Source of the DNA: Gammaproteobacteria bacterium
GTDB lineage: Bacteria > Pseudomonadota > Gammaproteobacteria > Steroidobacterales > Steroidobacteraceae
Length of the DNA stretch: 64,000 nt
Direction of reading: 5' to 3'
NCBI GenBank assembly: GCA_013289615.1
Contig: JABCZO010000004.1
Coordinates: forward strand, 95,274-159,273
The notes beneath the pieces were generated by a model. That model saw only the letters and a list, made by a program, of their open reading frames with translations, was not told the DNA's origin and did not search any database. The position numbers were made by a program, and so were the translations under genes. Below are positions 1-9,344 of this stretch, in pieces. Position 1 is the first letter of the stretch, and each line of letters begins with the position of its first letter.

Positions 1-234
1 CTCAGCACCACTCAGGGCCGGCGCCTCGCCACGCCCGCTCCAGGACAGCAGCAGCGCGCGAAACGGCTGCAGCAGCGCAAAGCGCGAGCGCGGACCGCGG
101 GCGGCGCGCGCAAACACCGTCAGGCGGCCGTGGTCGCGCGCGAACACCTCGACGATCAGGCTGGTGTCGCGGAACGGTCGCTGATGCAGCACGTAGGCGC
201 GCGTCAGCTGCACGCGCTGGGTGGAGCGGCTCAT
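1..234 (-). CDS. recO: DNA repair protein RecO (N-terminal part, cut by window edge)
   Basis: The first 78 codons of RecO are visible, running off the window edge. RecO helps load RecA onto SSB-coated single strands in the RecFOR pathway. The N-terminus shows the OB-fold start expected of RecO: 'RAYVLHQRPFRDTSLIVEVF' followed by a DHGRLTVFARAARG segment typical of the family. The ATG overlaps the stop of era by ATGA, so the two are translationally coupled at the end of the lepB-rnc-era-recO run. A different frame across this stretch gives a longer open frame, but it has no family resemblance. Confidence 0.9.
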   Translation of the reverse strand, partial: MSRSTQRVQLTRAYVLHQRPFRDTSLIVEVFARDHGRLTVFARAARGPRSRFALLQPFRALLLSWSGRGEAPALSGAE

Positions 235-1121
235 TCCACACCCAGCTGCTGCAGGGCGCGGGCGTCGTCGGCCCAGTCCGCGCGCACCTTGACCCACAGG
301 ATCAGGTGAAAGCGCTGCCCGAGCAGCCGATTGAGCTCCAGGCGCGCCGAGCGCCCGATGCGTTTGAGCCGCGAGCCCTCCGCACCGATCACGATCGGCT
401 TCTGGCCGGCGCGGTCCACCCAGATGACGGCCGACACCGCCTTGCGGCCGTCTTCCTCCACCACGATCTGCTCGATCTCCACCGCCACACCGTACGGCAG
501 CTCCTCCACCAGCTCCAGCGTCAGCTTCTCGCGGATGGTCTCGGCGATGCGAAACGCCTCGCTGCGGTCGGTCAGCTGATCGAGCGGAAACATCGCTTCG
601 GCGACCGGCAGCGCGGCGACGAGCACCCGGCGCAGAGCCTCGAGATTGTCGCCCTTGGTGGCCGAGACCGGCACGATATCCCGGAACCCGTGGCGCGCGG
701 CCAGCTGCCCGAGGAAGGGCAGCAGACGCTCGCGCGGCCGCACCCGATCGACCTTGTTGACCACCGCCACCACCTCGTGCCCGCTGGCCGCTATCCGGCC
801 GAGCGCCAGCTCATCCTCATCGGTCCATTTGAGCGCTTCAACCACCAGCACCACCAGGTCGGCCTCGCCGACGGCGGCGGTCGCGCTGCGATTCATCGCG
901 CGGTTGAGCGCGCGCTTTGGCCCCAGGTGCAGCCCCGGGGTGTCCACGAACGCAATCTGCGCGTCGGGCAGCTGCAGCAGGCCGATCACCCGGTGGCGCG
1001 TGGTCTGCGGCCGCGGCGTCACGATGCTGAGCTTGTGTCCGACCAGGGCATTGAGCAGCGTCGACTTGCCGACGTTCGGGCGGCCGGCGAGAGCGACAAA
1101 ACCGCTGCGAAAGTCCGTCAT
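231..1121 (-). CDS. era: GTPase Era
   Basis: Era is a Ras-like GTPase that binds the 3' end of 16S rRNA and assists 30S maturation. The 296-residue protein has the usual length. Visible motifs are the P-loop GRPNVGKST (residues 13-21), G3 DTPG (60-63), G4 NKVD (122-125) and the SAT G5 (153-155). A C-terminal KH domain carries a GAEGSRLKRIG loop near residue 246. It overlaps rnc upstream and recO downstream by ATGA junctions, the conserved rnc-era-recO order of proteobacteria. Confidence 0.97.
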   Translation of the reverse strand: MTDFRSGFVALAGRPNVGKSTLLNALVGHKLSIVTPRPQTTRHRVIGLLQLPDAQIAFVDTPGLHLGPKRALNRAMNRSATAAVGEADLVVLVVEALKWTDEDELALGRIAASGHEVVAVVNKVDRVRPRERLLPFLGQLAARHGFRDIVPVSATKGDNLEALRRVLVAALPVAEAMFPLDQLTDRSEAFRIAETIREKLTLELVEELPYGVAVEIEQIVVEEDGRKAVSAVIWVDRAGQKPIVIGAEGSRLKRIGRSARLELNRLLGQRFHLILWVKVRADWADDARALQQLGVE

Positions 1122-1807
1122 GGCTCGCCCTGGAGCTGCTCGAGTATGCAGGCGGCGGCAGCCTGCTCGGCGCGTCGCCGGCTCGAGCCGGCGGCGGTCG
1201 CGCGCACCGCCATCGGGTCGACTTCGCAGGTGACGCGAAACACCTGGGCATGCAATTCTCCGGCGACGCTGTCGACACTGTAGCGCGGCAGCGGCAGGCC
1301 GCGCGCCTGCAGCAGCTCCTGCAGCCGTGTCTTCGGGTCCTTCAGCTCGGCCGGCAGCGTCAGCGAGTCAAGCGCCGGGGCCAGCAGCCGCAGTACCGCG
1401 ACGCGCGCCGCCGCCAGCCCGGCGTCCAGATACAGCGCACCGCACAGCGCCTCGAGCGCATCGGCCAGGATCGATTCGCGCCGGTATCCGCCGGTCTTCA
1501 GCTCCCCCTGGCCGAGCGAGAGCAGTTCGCCGAGTTCAAGGCCCGCCGCCAGCTGTGCCAGTGACTCGCCGTTCACGACGCGCGCGCGCAACCGGCTCAA
1601 GGCCCCCTCGTCGGCGTCGGTGAAGCGTTCGAACAGGTATTGGGCGGTGATCATGCCGAGCACGGCGTCGCCGAGAAATTCCAGCCGTTCGTTGTTCGGG
1701 CCGTCGGCGCTGCGATGTGTCAGCGCGGTTTCGAACAGCGCCAGATCCGCCGGCTCGTACGCGATCGCCTCGCGAAGCCAGCAGCGCAGGCGCTCGGAGC
1801 GGTTCAT
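1118..1807 (-). CDS. rnc: Ribonuclease III
   Basis: Double-strand-specific endoribonuclease that processes rRNA precursors. The 229-residue protein carries the RNase III signature NERLEFLGDAVL (residues 39-50) and the second catalytic segment ADALEALCGALYLDAG near residue 115. A C-terminal double-stranded-RNA-binding domain lies at about residues 155-225. Length and domain order are normal. Its stop overlaps the era start. Confidence 0.97.
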   Translation of the reverse strand: MNRSERLRCWLREAIAYEPADLALFETALTHRSADGPNNERLEFLGDAVLGMITAQYLFERFTDADEGALSRLRARVVNGESLAQLAAGLELGELLSLGQGELKTGGYRRESILADALEALCGALYLDAGLAAARVAVLRLLAPALDSLTLPAELKDPKTRLQELLQARGLPLPRYSVDSVAGELHAQVFRVTCEVDPMAVRATAAGSSRRRAEQAAAACILEQLQGEP

Positions 1808-1812
1808 GGGCT

Positions 1813-2178
1813 TTAGGGGACCACGGCCTCCTTGTGGAACTGCACCAGCAGCGAGATATTGCCGAACATCGGCGCCAGGTCCTCGTAGTCGGCGATCGCC
1901 ACCCAGTGATCGTTTTCGCGGTGGATATCGATGTCCTTGGTCCTCGGCTTCTCAATGCCCTCGATATCGAAGTGCTTCTCCAGCGCCACGCGCAGCGACT
2001 GCCCGTTGGTCGCATCGCCCGCCTTGGCTTCGCTGGCCGTCTGCGACAGCGCCTTGGCGACGCGCATGTAGTTCAGGTACATGGGGGCCAGGCGGATGCC
2101 CGCATAGACGACGATCGCGACTGGCACCAGCAAGACCAGCCAGCCGATGAATGTGATGCCACGCTGTGAATGGCGCAT
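1813..2178 (-). CDS. DUF4845 family membrane-anchored protein
   Basis: A 121-residue protein with one N-terminal membrane segment (residues about 9-27, GITFIGWLVLLVPVAIVVYAG) and a soluble periplasmic remainder. It matches the DUF4845 proteins that sit between lepB and rnc in many gammaproteobacteria, and the position here is the same, 5 bp upstream of rnc. No function is established for the family. Arginine followed by a hydrophobic start (SQRGITFIG) gives it a pilin-like look. Confidence 0.8.
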   Translation of the reverse strand: MRHSQRGITFIGWLVLLVPVAIVVYAGIRLAPMYLNYMRVAKALSQTASEAKAGDATNGQSLRVALEKHFDIEGIEKPRTKDIDIHRENDHWVAIADYEDLAPMFGNISLLVQFHKEAVVP

Positions 2179-2243
2179 GAGTAGACTCCCTTTTGGCTTT
2201 CCCTAGGCCCTATTGCACTCGATCGCCGTGCCGCGCTACAGCG

Positions 2244-3323
2244 CTACTCGATGCGGCGGCCGATCCGACTCCAGACCGGCCCGCCGGAGCGATGCAGGTC
2301 CCAATTGAACCAGATTCGGGTCGCTTTGCCGACCAGATGATCCTCCGGCACGAAACCCCAGTAGCGGCCATCGTAACTGTTATCGCGATTGTCGCCGATC
2401 ATCAGGTATTGGCCCGGCGGAACGTCGATGTCGTCCCGGTCGCTGGGATCGCGCAGTCCGGGCGTGCTCGGCTCGATGCATTCGTAGTTGCGCTCCAGCT
2501 TGCGGTTGCAGCTGGAACTGGGCGCCGCCACGATTTCGTCCGGGGTCAGGCACGACAGCGTCTGGTGGCGGTGCGTCCCCAGGATCTCGGTCGACTGGCG
2601 CATATTGTGGTAGCAGCCATCGTCGTAGCGGCCATCGGCCTGCAGCGGCACCGGCACGCCGTTGATGATCAGCTGGTCGGAGCGGATGCGCACGTGATCG
2701 CCCGGCAGGCCGACCAGGCGCTTGATGAAGTTGACCGCCGGATCGGGCGGGTAGTGGAACACCACCACGTCGCCGCGCTGCGGTTCACCGATCGAGACCA
2801 CCTTCTGGTCGAGCACCGGCAGCCGCAGGCCGTAGGCGTATTTGTTGACGATGATGAAATCGCCGTCGAGCAGCGTCGGCATCATCGAATCGGACGGAAT
2901 ACGAAACGGCTCGAAGATGAACGAGCGCACCAGCAGTACGATCACCGCGACCGGGAAGAAGCTGCGCGCGTAATCCACCGTGACCGGCACCGGCTGCTCG
3001 GATGCATCGCGACCGGCGGCGATCGCCGCACGGCGCCGCATCGGCTCGAACAGCAGGTGATCGACCAGCCACACCAGGCCGGCGGCCGTCACCACCGTGA
3101 CCAGCACCATGCTGAAATCCAGCCGCTCGGACAGCAGCAGGCGCAACAGCGCCGCCAGCAGCAGCAGCGGCAACGCGTAGTAGATCGCCGCCAGCAGCGG
3201 CCTGTCCACCGCGCTGCTGCCGGCGATGCGCCGGCGCGGCCGCAGGAACCAGTCATCGACTATGGCGATCAGCGCCGCCGGAATCGCCAGCAGGGTGAGC
3301 ACCGTGAGTACCTGCGTCAGCAT
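2244..3323 (-). CDS. lepB: Signal peptidase I
   Basis: Inner-membrane serine protease that removes Sec and Tat signal peptides. Catalytic Ser146 lies in IPSDSMMPTLLDGD and catalytic Lys201 in NFIKRLVGLPGD; the box GDNRDNSYDGRYWG follows near residue 310. Several hydrophobic segments occupy residues 1-140. At 359 residues it is a long form, comparable to the E. coli enzyme, with an extra insertion containing two cysteines in the beta-rich domain. It lies 28 bp downstream of lepA, the standard lepA-lepB arrangement. Confidence 0.96.
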   Translation of the reverse strand: MLTQVLTVLTLLAIPAALIAIVDDWFLRPRRRIAGSSAVDRPLLAAIYYALPLLLLAALLRLLLSERLDFSMVLVTVVTAAGLVWLVDHLLFEPMRRRAAIAAGRDASEQPVPVTVDYARSFFPVAVIVLLVRSFIFEPFRIPSDSMMPTLLDGDFIIVNKYAYGLRLPVLDQKVVSIGEPQRGDVVVFHYPPDPAVNFIKRLVGLPGDHVRIRSDQLIINGVPVPLQADGRYDDGCYHNMRQSTEILGTHRHQTLSCLTPDEIVAAPSSSCNRKLERNYECIEPSTPGLRDPSDRDDIDVPPGQYLMIGDNRDNSYDGRYWGFVPEDHLVGKATRIWFNWDLHRSGGPVWSRIGRRIE

Positions 3324-3351
3324 GCCTGGTCCTCTGGAGCGCGGCGGCAGC

Positions 3352-5145
3352 TCATTTGCGCCCGACTTTCAGTACCGCCAGAAAGGCCTCCTGCGGGATT
3401 TCGACCTGCCCCACCAGCTTCATGCGCTTCTTACCCTCTTTCTGCTTTTCGAGCAGCTTGCGCTTGCGCGAGACATCGCCGCCGTAGCACTTCGCCAGCA
3501 CATTCTTGCGCAGCGCCTTTACCGTGGCGCGCGCAATCACGTGACTGCCGATCGCGGCCTGCACCGCAACCTCGAACATCTGCCGCGGAATGAGCTCCTG
3601 CATCTTGTCGACCAGTTCGCGGCCGCGCGCATAGGCGTGCTCGCGGTGCACGATGATCGACAGCGCATCGACCGGCTCGCCGTTGATCAGGATATCAAGC
3701 TTTGACAGCGGCGCGACCTGAAAATGGCTGAAAACGTAATCGAACGACGCGTAGCCGCGGGTGGCGGATTTCAGCCGGTCGAAGAAGTCGAGCACCACTT
3801 CGGCCAGCGGCAGCTGGTACTGCAGCGACACCTGCGCCGCCAGGTAGAGCATTTTCTTCTGCACGCCGCGCTTTTCGCTGCACAGCCCGAGCACGGCGCC
3901 GACGTAGTCCGGCGGCACCAGGATGCTGGCGGTGATGATCGGCTCGCGGATCTCGGCGATCACGTTCAGCGGCGGAAGTTTCGACGGGTTGTCCACATAG
4001 TCGACGCTGCCGTCGGTGTGCGCGACCTCATAGATCACGGTCGGCGCGCTGGTCACCAGGTTCAGCCCATATTCGCGCTCGAGCCGCTCCTGCACGATGT
4101 CCATGTGCAGCAGCCCGAGGAAGCCGCAGCGAAAGCCGAAACCCAGTGCGGTGGAGGATTCGGGTTCGTAATGCAGCGCCGAGTCATTGAGCTTGAGCTT
4201 GGCGAGCGCATCGCGAAAGCTCTCATAGTCCTCGGCATTGATCGGGAACAGGCCGGCGAATACGCGCGGCTGTATCTGCTTGAAGCCGGGCAGCGGCGCA
4301 TCGCACGGGCGAGCATCGAGGGTGATCGTGTCGCCCACCGGTGCACCGTCGATCTCGCGGATGCCGGCGATCACGAACCCGACCTCCCCGGCGCTGAGCG
4401 TGTCGAGCGCGATCGACTTGGGGGTGAAGCGGCCGAGCTTGTCGATGCTGTGGGCGCGCCCGGTGGACATCACGCGAATCTTGTCGCCGCGCCGCAGGAC
4501 GCCATTGACCATGCGCGTCAGGGATACCACGCCGACATAGTTGTCGAACCAGGAATCCACGATCAGCGCCTGCACCGGCGCGTCGGGGTCGCCCTGCGGC
4601 GGCGGAATGCGGGCGATGATCGCCTCCAGCAGCTCCGGTACCCCCTCGCCGGTCTTGGCGCTGACGCACACCGCGTCCTGCGCGTCGATGCCGATGATCT
4701 CCTCGATCTCGGTGATGACGCGCTTGGGATCGGCCGAGGGCAGGTCGATCTTGTTGATCACCGGCAGCACCTCCAGGCCCTGCTCGATCGCGGTGTAGCA
4801 ATTGGCGACACTCTGCGCCTCCACGCCCTGGGAGGCATCCACCACCAGCAACGCGCCCTCGCCGGCCGCAAGGCTCCTCGACACCTCGTATGAGAAGTCG
4901 ACATGGCCGGGGGTGTCGATCAGGTTGAGCTGATAGGCCTCGCCGTCGCGCGCCTGATAGTTCAGCGTCACGCTTTGCGCCTTGATGGTGATGCCCCGTT
5001 CGCGCTCCAGGTCCATCGAGTCGAGCACCTGGGCCTGCATCTCGCGCGCCTCGAGGCCGCCGCACAGCTGGATCAGCCGGTCAGCGAGCGTCGATTTTCC
5101 ATGGTCAACGTGCGCGATGATGGAGAAATTGCGTATGCGTTGCAT
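3352..5145 (-). CDS. lepA: Elongation factor 4 (LepA)
   Basis: Ribosome-associated translational GTPase. The 597-residue length is exact for the family. The P-loop AHVDHGKST is at residues 12-20, followed by DTPGHVDF and NKIDLPSAD. The C-terminus carries the LepA-specific domain ending in [20 protein letters not shown]. It is followed by lepB and preceded by the small thioredoxin-fold gene. Confidence 0.98.
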   Translation of the reverse strand: MQRIRNFSIIAHVDHGKSTLADRLIQLCGGLEAREMQAQVLDSMDLERERGITIKAQSVTLNYQARDGEAYQLNLIDTPGHVDFSYEVSRSLAAGEGALLVVDASQGVEAQSVANCYTAIEQGLEVLPVINKIDLPSADPKRVITEIEEIIGIDAQDAVCVSAKTGEGVPELLEAIIARIPPPQGDPDAPVQALIVDSWFDNYVGVVSLTRMVNGVLRRGDKIRVMSTGRAHSIDKLGRFTPKSIALDTLSAGEVGFVIAGIREIDGAPVGDTITLDARPCDAPLPGFKQIQPRVFAGLFPINAEDYESFRDALAKLKLNDSALHYEPESSTALGFGFRCGFLGLLHMDIVQERLEREYGLNLVTSAPTVIYEVAHTDGSVDYVDNPSKLPPLNVIAEIREPIITASILVPPDYVGAVLGLCSEKRGVQKKMLYLAAQVSLQYQLPLAEVVLDFFDRLKSATRGYASFDYVFSHFQVAPLSKLDILINGEPVDALSIIVHREHAYARGRELVDKMQELIPRQMFEVAVQAAIGSHVIARATVKALRKNVLAKCYGGDVSRKRKLLEKQKEGKKRMKLVGQVEIPQEAFLAVLKVGRK

Positions 5146-5190
5146 CTAGGGGCTTGGAAGCCCCGGAGGCGGGGCGCGCGGATTATAGCC

Positions 5191-5469
5191 TTAAGCCGCG
5201 CCGGGCCGGTCGGCGAGCGCGCGCAGCAACTCGGCCTGATCCAGCCGGCCACTGCACACCGGGGTCTCATCGAGCAGCAGCACCGGAATCTTCAGCCCAT
5301 AACGGCGCTGCAACTGCGGATCCGAGTCCACGTCCTTAAGCGTGAGCGGCGGCAGCGCATGGCGCTCGCGCAGCGCCGTCAGCTCGCGCAGCATGTCGTC
5401 GCACAGCCCGCACTCGGCGCGAGTCAGTAGCGTCAGCCGGTGCCCGACGGCACCCTGCGGCACACTCAA
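5191..5469 (-). CDS. Glutaredoxin-like small thioredoxin-fold protein (DUF836)
   Basis: A 92-residue thioredoxin-fold protein with a redox C-x-x-C pair (Cys20 and Cys23 in ECGLCDDM) near the N-terminus and the cis-proline region GLKIPVLLLDE. It belongs to the DUF836/glutaredoxin-like family often found beside lepA or rseB. The reading frame opens with TTG overlapping the rseB stop codon; an in-frame GTG two codons later is an alternative start. The exact redox partner is unknown. Confidence 0.82.
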   Translation of the reverse strand: MSVPQGAVGHRLTLLTRAECGLCDDMLRELTALRERHALPPLTLKDVDSDPQLQRRYGLKIPVLLLDETPVCSGRLDQAELLRALADRPGAA

Positions 5470-6764
5470 TGCCGACCCGGGGCCGCACCGGCAGCGCCGC
5501 CGAAGGCGGCACCGCCGGCCACGCCGGGGGCAGCGCCGGGGACGCCGGAGACGCCGGGGGCGCCGAAAGCGGTCGTACCATTGCCGCTGCCAAAGCCCGC
5601 GCGGCCGCTGCCCAGGCCGTGGTTGTCCGGGCTGGCAGCCGGGCCCTGGGTGGCTGAAATCTCATCGAAGATCGAGCCGCTGCCGTCGGTGTGGCGCGCT
5701 GGCGTCAGCAGACCGCCCATGCCCAGCAGTGATTCGGGCATGCTCGGCGCGGGAGCTGCGGTGCGGATCGACAGCGCGATCGCGCGTACCGTATCGGGCG
5801 GCACTTCGCCGACCGCGGTGACCCGGTAACCCTGCACCACGGTCGAGTAGGCCGAGGAGGAACCGATGGTCGCGGCATCGTCCGAGCCATGCTCGGTGGG
5901 CTGCTTGCGGCCGATCTCGACGAATACCGATACCGAGGCCAGCCCGTCGCTGAATACCAGGTGTTCCACCGGACCACTGTGCAGCACCTGGCGCGCACTG
6001 ACGGTCATCCGAAATCCGGGCGGCAGCACGCTCTCCTCCCAGGAGATCGACAGGCCACGCGAATCCACCGGATCGGCCAGGTGCTGTACGCGGCGGTAAT
6101 TGCGCGCGTCCACCGCCGGTTCCAGCTCGGAATCGGCGATATGCGCGGGCAGGCGCAGGTCAGTGAACACGATCTGCTCGAGCACCTGGCCCGAACTGCT
6201 GCGCAACTGCGTCTTGAGCGGCATCGCGGTGGCCTCGTCGATCCAGACGCGATAGCCGTAGCGCAGCTGATCCATCGGCACCACCGCGATCACGCGCGCA
6301 TCGCGGCCCGAGACGCGCGTCTTCTGCAGTTCGGTGACCTGGTAGAGCCGCACGGAGCTGGCGTCCACTTGCGGCAGGCTGCCGAGCAGCAGACCGGCGT
6401 CGTTACTCTTCTCTTCCAGCACGGTACGCTTGTCGGGCAGGTAGCAGGTCAGCTGGCTGCCCTTGCGGATGAACTCGCGGCCCGAGCCGTCCATCGACAG
6501 CAGCCGCTCGGAGACGCCGTCGCTGCCAACGCGATGGATCACGCGCAGCGTCTCGGTCTCCCCGGCATGTTCGTGGACGAATACGCCCTCGTAATTACGC
6601 GTCGCCAGCGCCTGATCGGTGCGCGCCAGCCATTCCAGGGGATCGTCTTCGGCCACCGCAGCGACGGCACTGGCCAGCAGCGCCGCGCAACTGCCGGCGG
6701 CCCATAGCGTTGCCGCGGCGCTGGAGCGGTTAGCGGCCCGAGGCTGAAGCCGCAACGGTCGCAT
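5466..6764 (-). CDS. rseB: Sigma-E factor regulatory protein RseB/MucB, with C-terminal low-complexity extension
   Basis: Periplasmic RseB/MucB binds the anti-sigma factor RseA and shields it from DegS. The start MRPLRLQPRA was chosen because it gives a signal peptide (hydrophobic segment about residues 18-38, ending AVAAVAEDD); the frame stays open 24 codons further into rseA. The MucB/RseB lipoprotein-like fold and C-terminal domain follow to about residue 320. The last 110 residues or so are a Gly/Ala/Pro-rich tail (GVPGAAPGVAGGAAFGG) not expected in RseB, which is normally about 315 residues. The gene overlaps rseA by 35 bp. Confidence 0.88.
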   Translation of the reverse strand: MRPLRLQPRAANRSSAAATLWAAGSCAALLASAVAAVAEDDPLEWLARTDQALATRNYEGVFVHEHAGETETLRVIHRVGSDGVSERLLSMDGSGREFIRKGSQLTCYLPDKRTVLEEKSNDAGLLLGSLPQVDASSVRLYQVTELQKTRVSGRDARVIAVVPMDQLRYGYRVWIDEATAMPLKTQLRSSSGQVLEQIVFTDLRLPAHIADSELEPAVDARNYRRVQHLADPVDSRGLSISWEESVLPPGFRMTVSARQVLHSGPVEHLVFSDGLASVSVFVEIGRKQPTEHGSDDAATIGSSSAYSTVVQGYRVTAVGEVPPDTVRAIALSIRTAAPAPSMPESLLGMGGLLTPARHTDGSGSIFDEISATQGPAASPDNHGLGSGRAGFGSGNGTTAFGAPGVSGVPGAAPGVAGGAAFGGAAGAAPGRH

Positions 6765-7476
6765 GCACTGCACCTGCCGCTGGACTTGCAGGCGCGCCAG
6801 CCACGGCCGCGACCGGCACCGCGCTGTCGGCCCCATCCTCGTTGCTGACCAGCGCGGACAGCAGATTGCGCCGCATCAGCGGCGTGGAATATTCGCTGTG
6901 GGCGACAATGAAATCAGCCAGCTCGGTGCGCAGCGCGTTATTGACATTGACGACGCTGGCGGGCGTCACGTAACTGACCGGCTCGCCAGTGCTGCCGCGT
7001 CGCGCCAGAGCGGCGCCCGGATCGGCAGTCGCGACATTGGCCAGCACGGCGCCGTCGCGGCCGGGGGTCAGCGCCGCTGCGGGCGCCTGCGAATCGGGGC
7101 GAGCAGCCGCCGATTGAGCCAGCGTGCCGCTGCCGGCGCCCACGGACGCGGTTCGCAGCAGTGAAATCGACAGGCCGGCCACCGCCACCACCAGGGAGGC
7201 CGACAGCGCGACGTTGACGATCAACTTTCTGCCGCGCCGCGAGCGCGGGTGCAGCTCCGATCCGGAAAGGGCGGCGCTCACGCGACGGGCGAAGCCGCTG
7301 CGCGCGGTGGCCACCGGCTCCGAGCGCATCGCGGCCCCGATCAGCGCGTAGCGCGACCAGCGGGCACGCAGATTCTCATCGCGGTCGATACGCCGCGCCA
7401 GCAACTCGCATTCGGTCGCCGGCAACTCGCCGTCGAACATCGCCGACAGCTGGCTCTCTACTTCATCCGTGATCAC
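6730..7476 (-). CDS. rseA: Anti-sigma-E factor RseA/MucA
   Basis: Inner-membrane anti-sigma factor that holds sigma-E inactive. The N-terminal 80 residues show the RseA_N pattern (QLSAMFDGELPATECELLARRI...RWSRYALIGAAMR). A single membrane segment lies at about residues 87-108 (LIVNVALSASLVVAVAGLSI). The periplasmic part is Ala/Gly-rich and poorly conserved. Its ATG overlaps the rpoE stop, and it is followed by rseB in the canonical order. Confidence 0.9.
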   Translation of the reverse strand: MITDEVESQLSAMFDGELPATECELLARRIDRDENLRARWSRYALIGAAMRSEPVATARSGFARRVSAALSGSELHPRSRRGRKLIVNVALSASLVVAVAGLSISLLRTASVGAGSGTLAQSAAARPDSQAPAAALTPGRDGAVLANVATADPGAALARRGSTGEPVSYVTPASVVNVNNALRTELADFIVAHSEYSTPLMRRNLLSALVSNEDGADSAVPVAAVAGAPASPAAGAVHATVAASASGR

Positions 7477-8081
7477 ACCAGTTCCTCCGTTCGACCCAAG
7501 CCGCCGTCAAATACCTCACGCAGCCGTCGATCGATCGCCTCGCGGGCGCGAAAGATCCTCGAGCGCACCGTGCCCACCGGACAGTCCATTGAGGCGGCAA
7601 TTTCCTCGTAACTCATGCCCTCGAGCTCGCGCAGCACGATCGCGGTGCGCAGGTCCTCGGGCAGCTCACCGATCGCGTGATTGACGGTATCGCGGATCTC
7701 CTCGGTGAGTGCCAAGCCCTCGGGGGTTTCCGGATCCTTCAGCCGACTGACCATGTCCGATGACTCGTCGTTACCCTGCAGATCCAGCTCGTAGCTCACC
7801 GGATTGCGTTCGCGGGCGGCCAGGGCGTTCTTGGCGGTGTTGATCGCGATGCGGTACAGCCAGGTATAAAAGGCGCTGTCACCGCGAAACTGTGGCAGCG
7901 CGCGGTAGGCCTTGACGAACGCCTCCTGGGCCACATCCTCGGCATCGGCGGGGTTTCGCAGGTAGCGCATCACCAGCTTGACGACCTTGTGCTGATACTT
8001 GAGCACCAGCAGGTCATAGGCGCCGCGCTCGCCGCGCTGCACCCGCCTTACCAGACTCAAGTCACTCGCATCCACGACCAT
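7473..8081 (-). CDS. rpoE: RNA polymerase sigma-E factor (ECF)
   Basis: Extracytoplasmic stress sigma factor. The start at 8081 was preferred: it gives 202 residues beginning MVVDASDLSLVRRVQRGERGAYDLLVLKYQHKV, the usual RpoE N-terminus, and an AGGA lies 6 bases upstream. The open frame continues to 8288 but the extra 69 residues are not family-like. Region 2 contains DAEDVAQEAFVKAYRAL and YTWLYRIAINTAKN; region 4 contains LPEDLRTAIVLRELEGMSYEEIA. It heads the rpoE-rseA-rseB operon. Confidence 0.95.
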   Translation of the reverse strand: MVVDASDLSLVRRVQRGERGAYDLLVLKYQHKVVKLVMRYLRNPADAEDVAQEAFVKAYRALPQFRGDSAFYTWLYRIAINTAKNALAARERNPVSYELDLQGNDESSDMVSRLKDPETPEGLALTEEIRDTVNHAIGELPEDLRTAIVLRELEGMSYEEIAASMDCPVGTVRSRIFRAREAIDRRLREVFDGGLGRTEELV

Positions 8082-8245
8082 GGGCAATCCTGTCATCGCA
8101 CTGCCAGGCCGCGCATCGACGACCTGAACAGACTCGGAACCGTACTTTAAGTTCTTCAGATGGAGTCTATCAGCAGTAGCGGACATGAGGACCTTGGAGC
8201 CAGTCGGCAGTGATACGGGGCGCCCACGAGCTTGGAGCCGGGGGC

Positions 8246-8545
8246 TCAGCGAAGGTTCCCGCCGCCGCGCTTGCTCGACATAATGCAACCCTCGGCCAGG
8301 ATCGACGCCACCAGCGCGGCCACTGGCGCCCGCTCGGGGGGCTCGCGGCGCAGCAGGTAGCCCGCCAGCTGCGGGTCGGGCAGCTCGAGCAGCGCCTCAA
8401 ACTCGCCGCGTTGGGCGTCGCTGGCGGCCTCGAACCGGCGCTCCAGCCAGCCGATCAGCAGCAGGTCGAGTTCCTTCATGCCGCGACGGCAGCGCCAGCG
8501 CATCCTGGCCAGGCTCGCGGCCGGCAGTGGCGTGCTCACGGTCAA
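8246..8545 (-). CDS. sdhE: FAD assembly factor SdhE (SdhAF2)
   Basis: Small cytoplasmic protein that promotes covalent flavinylation of SdhA. The 99 residues include the diagnostic RGMKELDLLL motif (residues about 21-30) and a helical-bundle C-terminus. It directly follows sdhB at a 6-bp spacing, so it is the last gene of the sdh operon. Confidence 0.93.
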   Translation of the reverse strand: MTVSTPLPAASLARMRWRCRRGMKELDLLLIGWLERRFEAASDAQRGEFEALLELPDPQLAGYLLRREPPERAPVAALVASILAEGCIMSSKRGGGNLR

Positions 8546-8551
8546 GGCGCT

Positions 8552-9343
8552 TCAGTGCTGGCGCTCGACCAGCATTTTCTTGATGGCGCCGATCGCCTTG
8601 GCCGGGTTCAGGTCCTTCGGGCAGGCCTCGGTGCAGTTCATGATGGTGTGACAGCGATACAGCCGGAACGGATCCTCGAGGGCATCGAGCCGCTCGCCGG
8701 TGGCCTCGTCGCGACTGTCGACGATCCAGCGATAGGCGGCCAGCAGTGCGGCGGGTCCCAGGTAGCGCTCGGAGTTCCACCAGTAGCTCGGGCAGGCGGT
8801 GGAACAGCAGGCGCACAGGATGCAGGCGGAAGGCCGGTCGATCCTCTGCTGCTCCTCCTTGGATTGCAGCCGCTCGCGGTCGGGCGGCGTCGGGGTGGCG
8901 GTCTGCAGCCACGGCTTCACCGCGGCGTACTGGGCATAGAAATTCGTCAGGTCGGTCACCAGATCCTTCACCACCGGCAGGTGCGGCAGCGGATAGATAC
9001 TGATGTCGCCGCGGCCGAGCTCATTGCAGGCCTTGGTACAGGCGAGGGTATTCAGGCCGTTGATGTTCATCGCGCACGAGCCGCAGATGCCTTCACGGCA
9101 CGAGCGGCGCAGCGACAGCGTCGGATCGATCTCGTTTTTGATCTTCAGCAGCGCATCGAGCACCATCGGCCCGCAGCTGGCCATGTCGAGCTGGTAGCTG
9201 TCGATGCGCGGCCGGCTGCCGGCTGCCGGATCGAAGCGATAGATGCGAAAGCGCCGCAGGTTCCTGGCCCCGGCCGGCGCACTGAAGGTCTTACCGGCAG
9301 CCTGATCGATGCGCGAATTGGGCGGCAACCTGAATTCAGCCAT
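8552..9343 (-). CDS. sdhB: Succinate dehydrogenase iron-sulfur subunit
   Basis: Electron-transfer subunit of complex II. The [2Fe-2S] cysteines are in [22 protein letters not shown]; the [4Fe-4S] and [3Fe-4S] ligands are in [16 protein letters not shown] and [17 protein letters not shown]. At 263 residues the length is normal. It starts 1 bp after the sdhA stop. Confidence 0.97.
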   Translation of the reverse strand: MAEFRLPPNSRIDQAAGKTFSAPAGARNLRRFRIYRFDPAAGSRPRIDSYQLDMASCGPMVLDALLKIKNEIDPTLSLRRSCREGICGSCAMNINGLNTLACTKACNELGRGDISIYPLPHLPVVKDLVTDLTNFYAQYAAVKPWLQTATPTPPDRERLQSKEEQQRIDRPSACILCACCSTACPSYWWNSERYLGPAALLAAYRWIVDSRDEATGERLDALEDPFRLYRCHTIMNCTEACPKDLNPAKAIGAIKKMLVERQH

Positions 9344-9344
9344 G

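Noticed and set aside
306..1283. Long plus-strand open frames opposite era and rnc
   Set aside because: They are antisense to well-identified genes, arise from high GC content and have Arg/Gln/His-rich, non-family sequences.
3724..4893. 389-codon plus-strand frame opposite lepA
   Set aside because: Antisense shadow of lepA; composition is His/Arg/Asp-rich with no domain resemblance.
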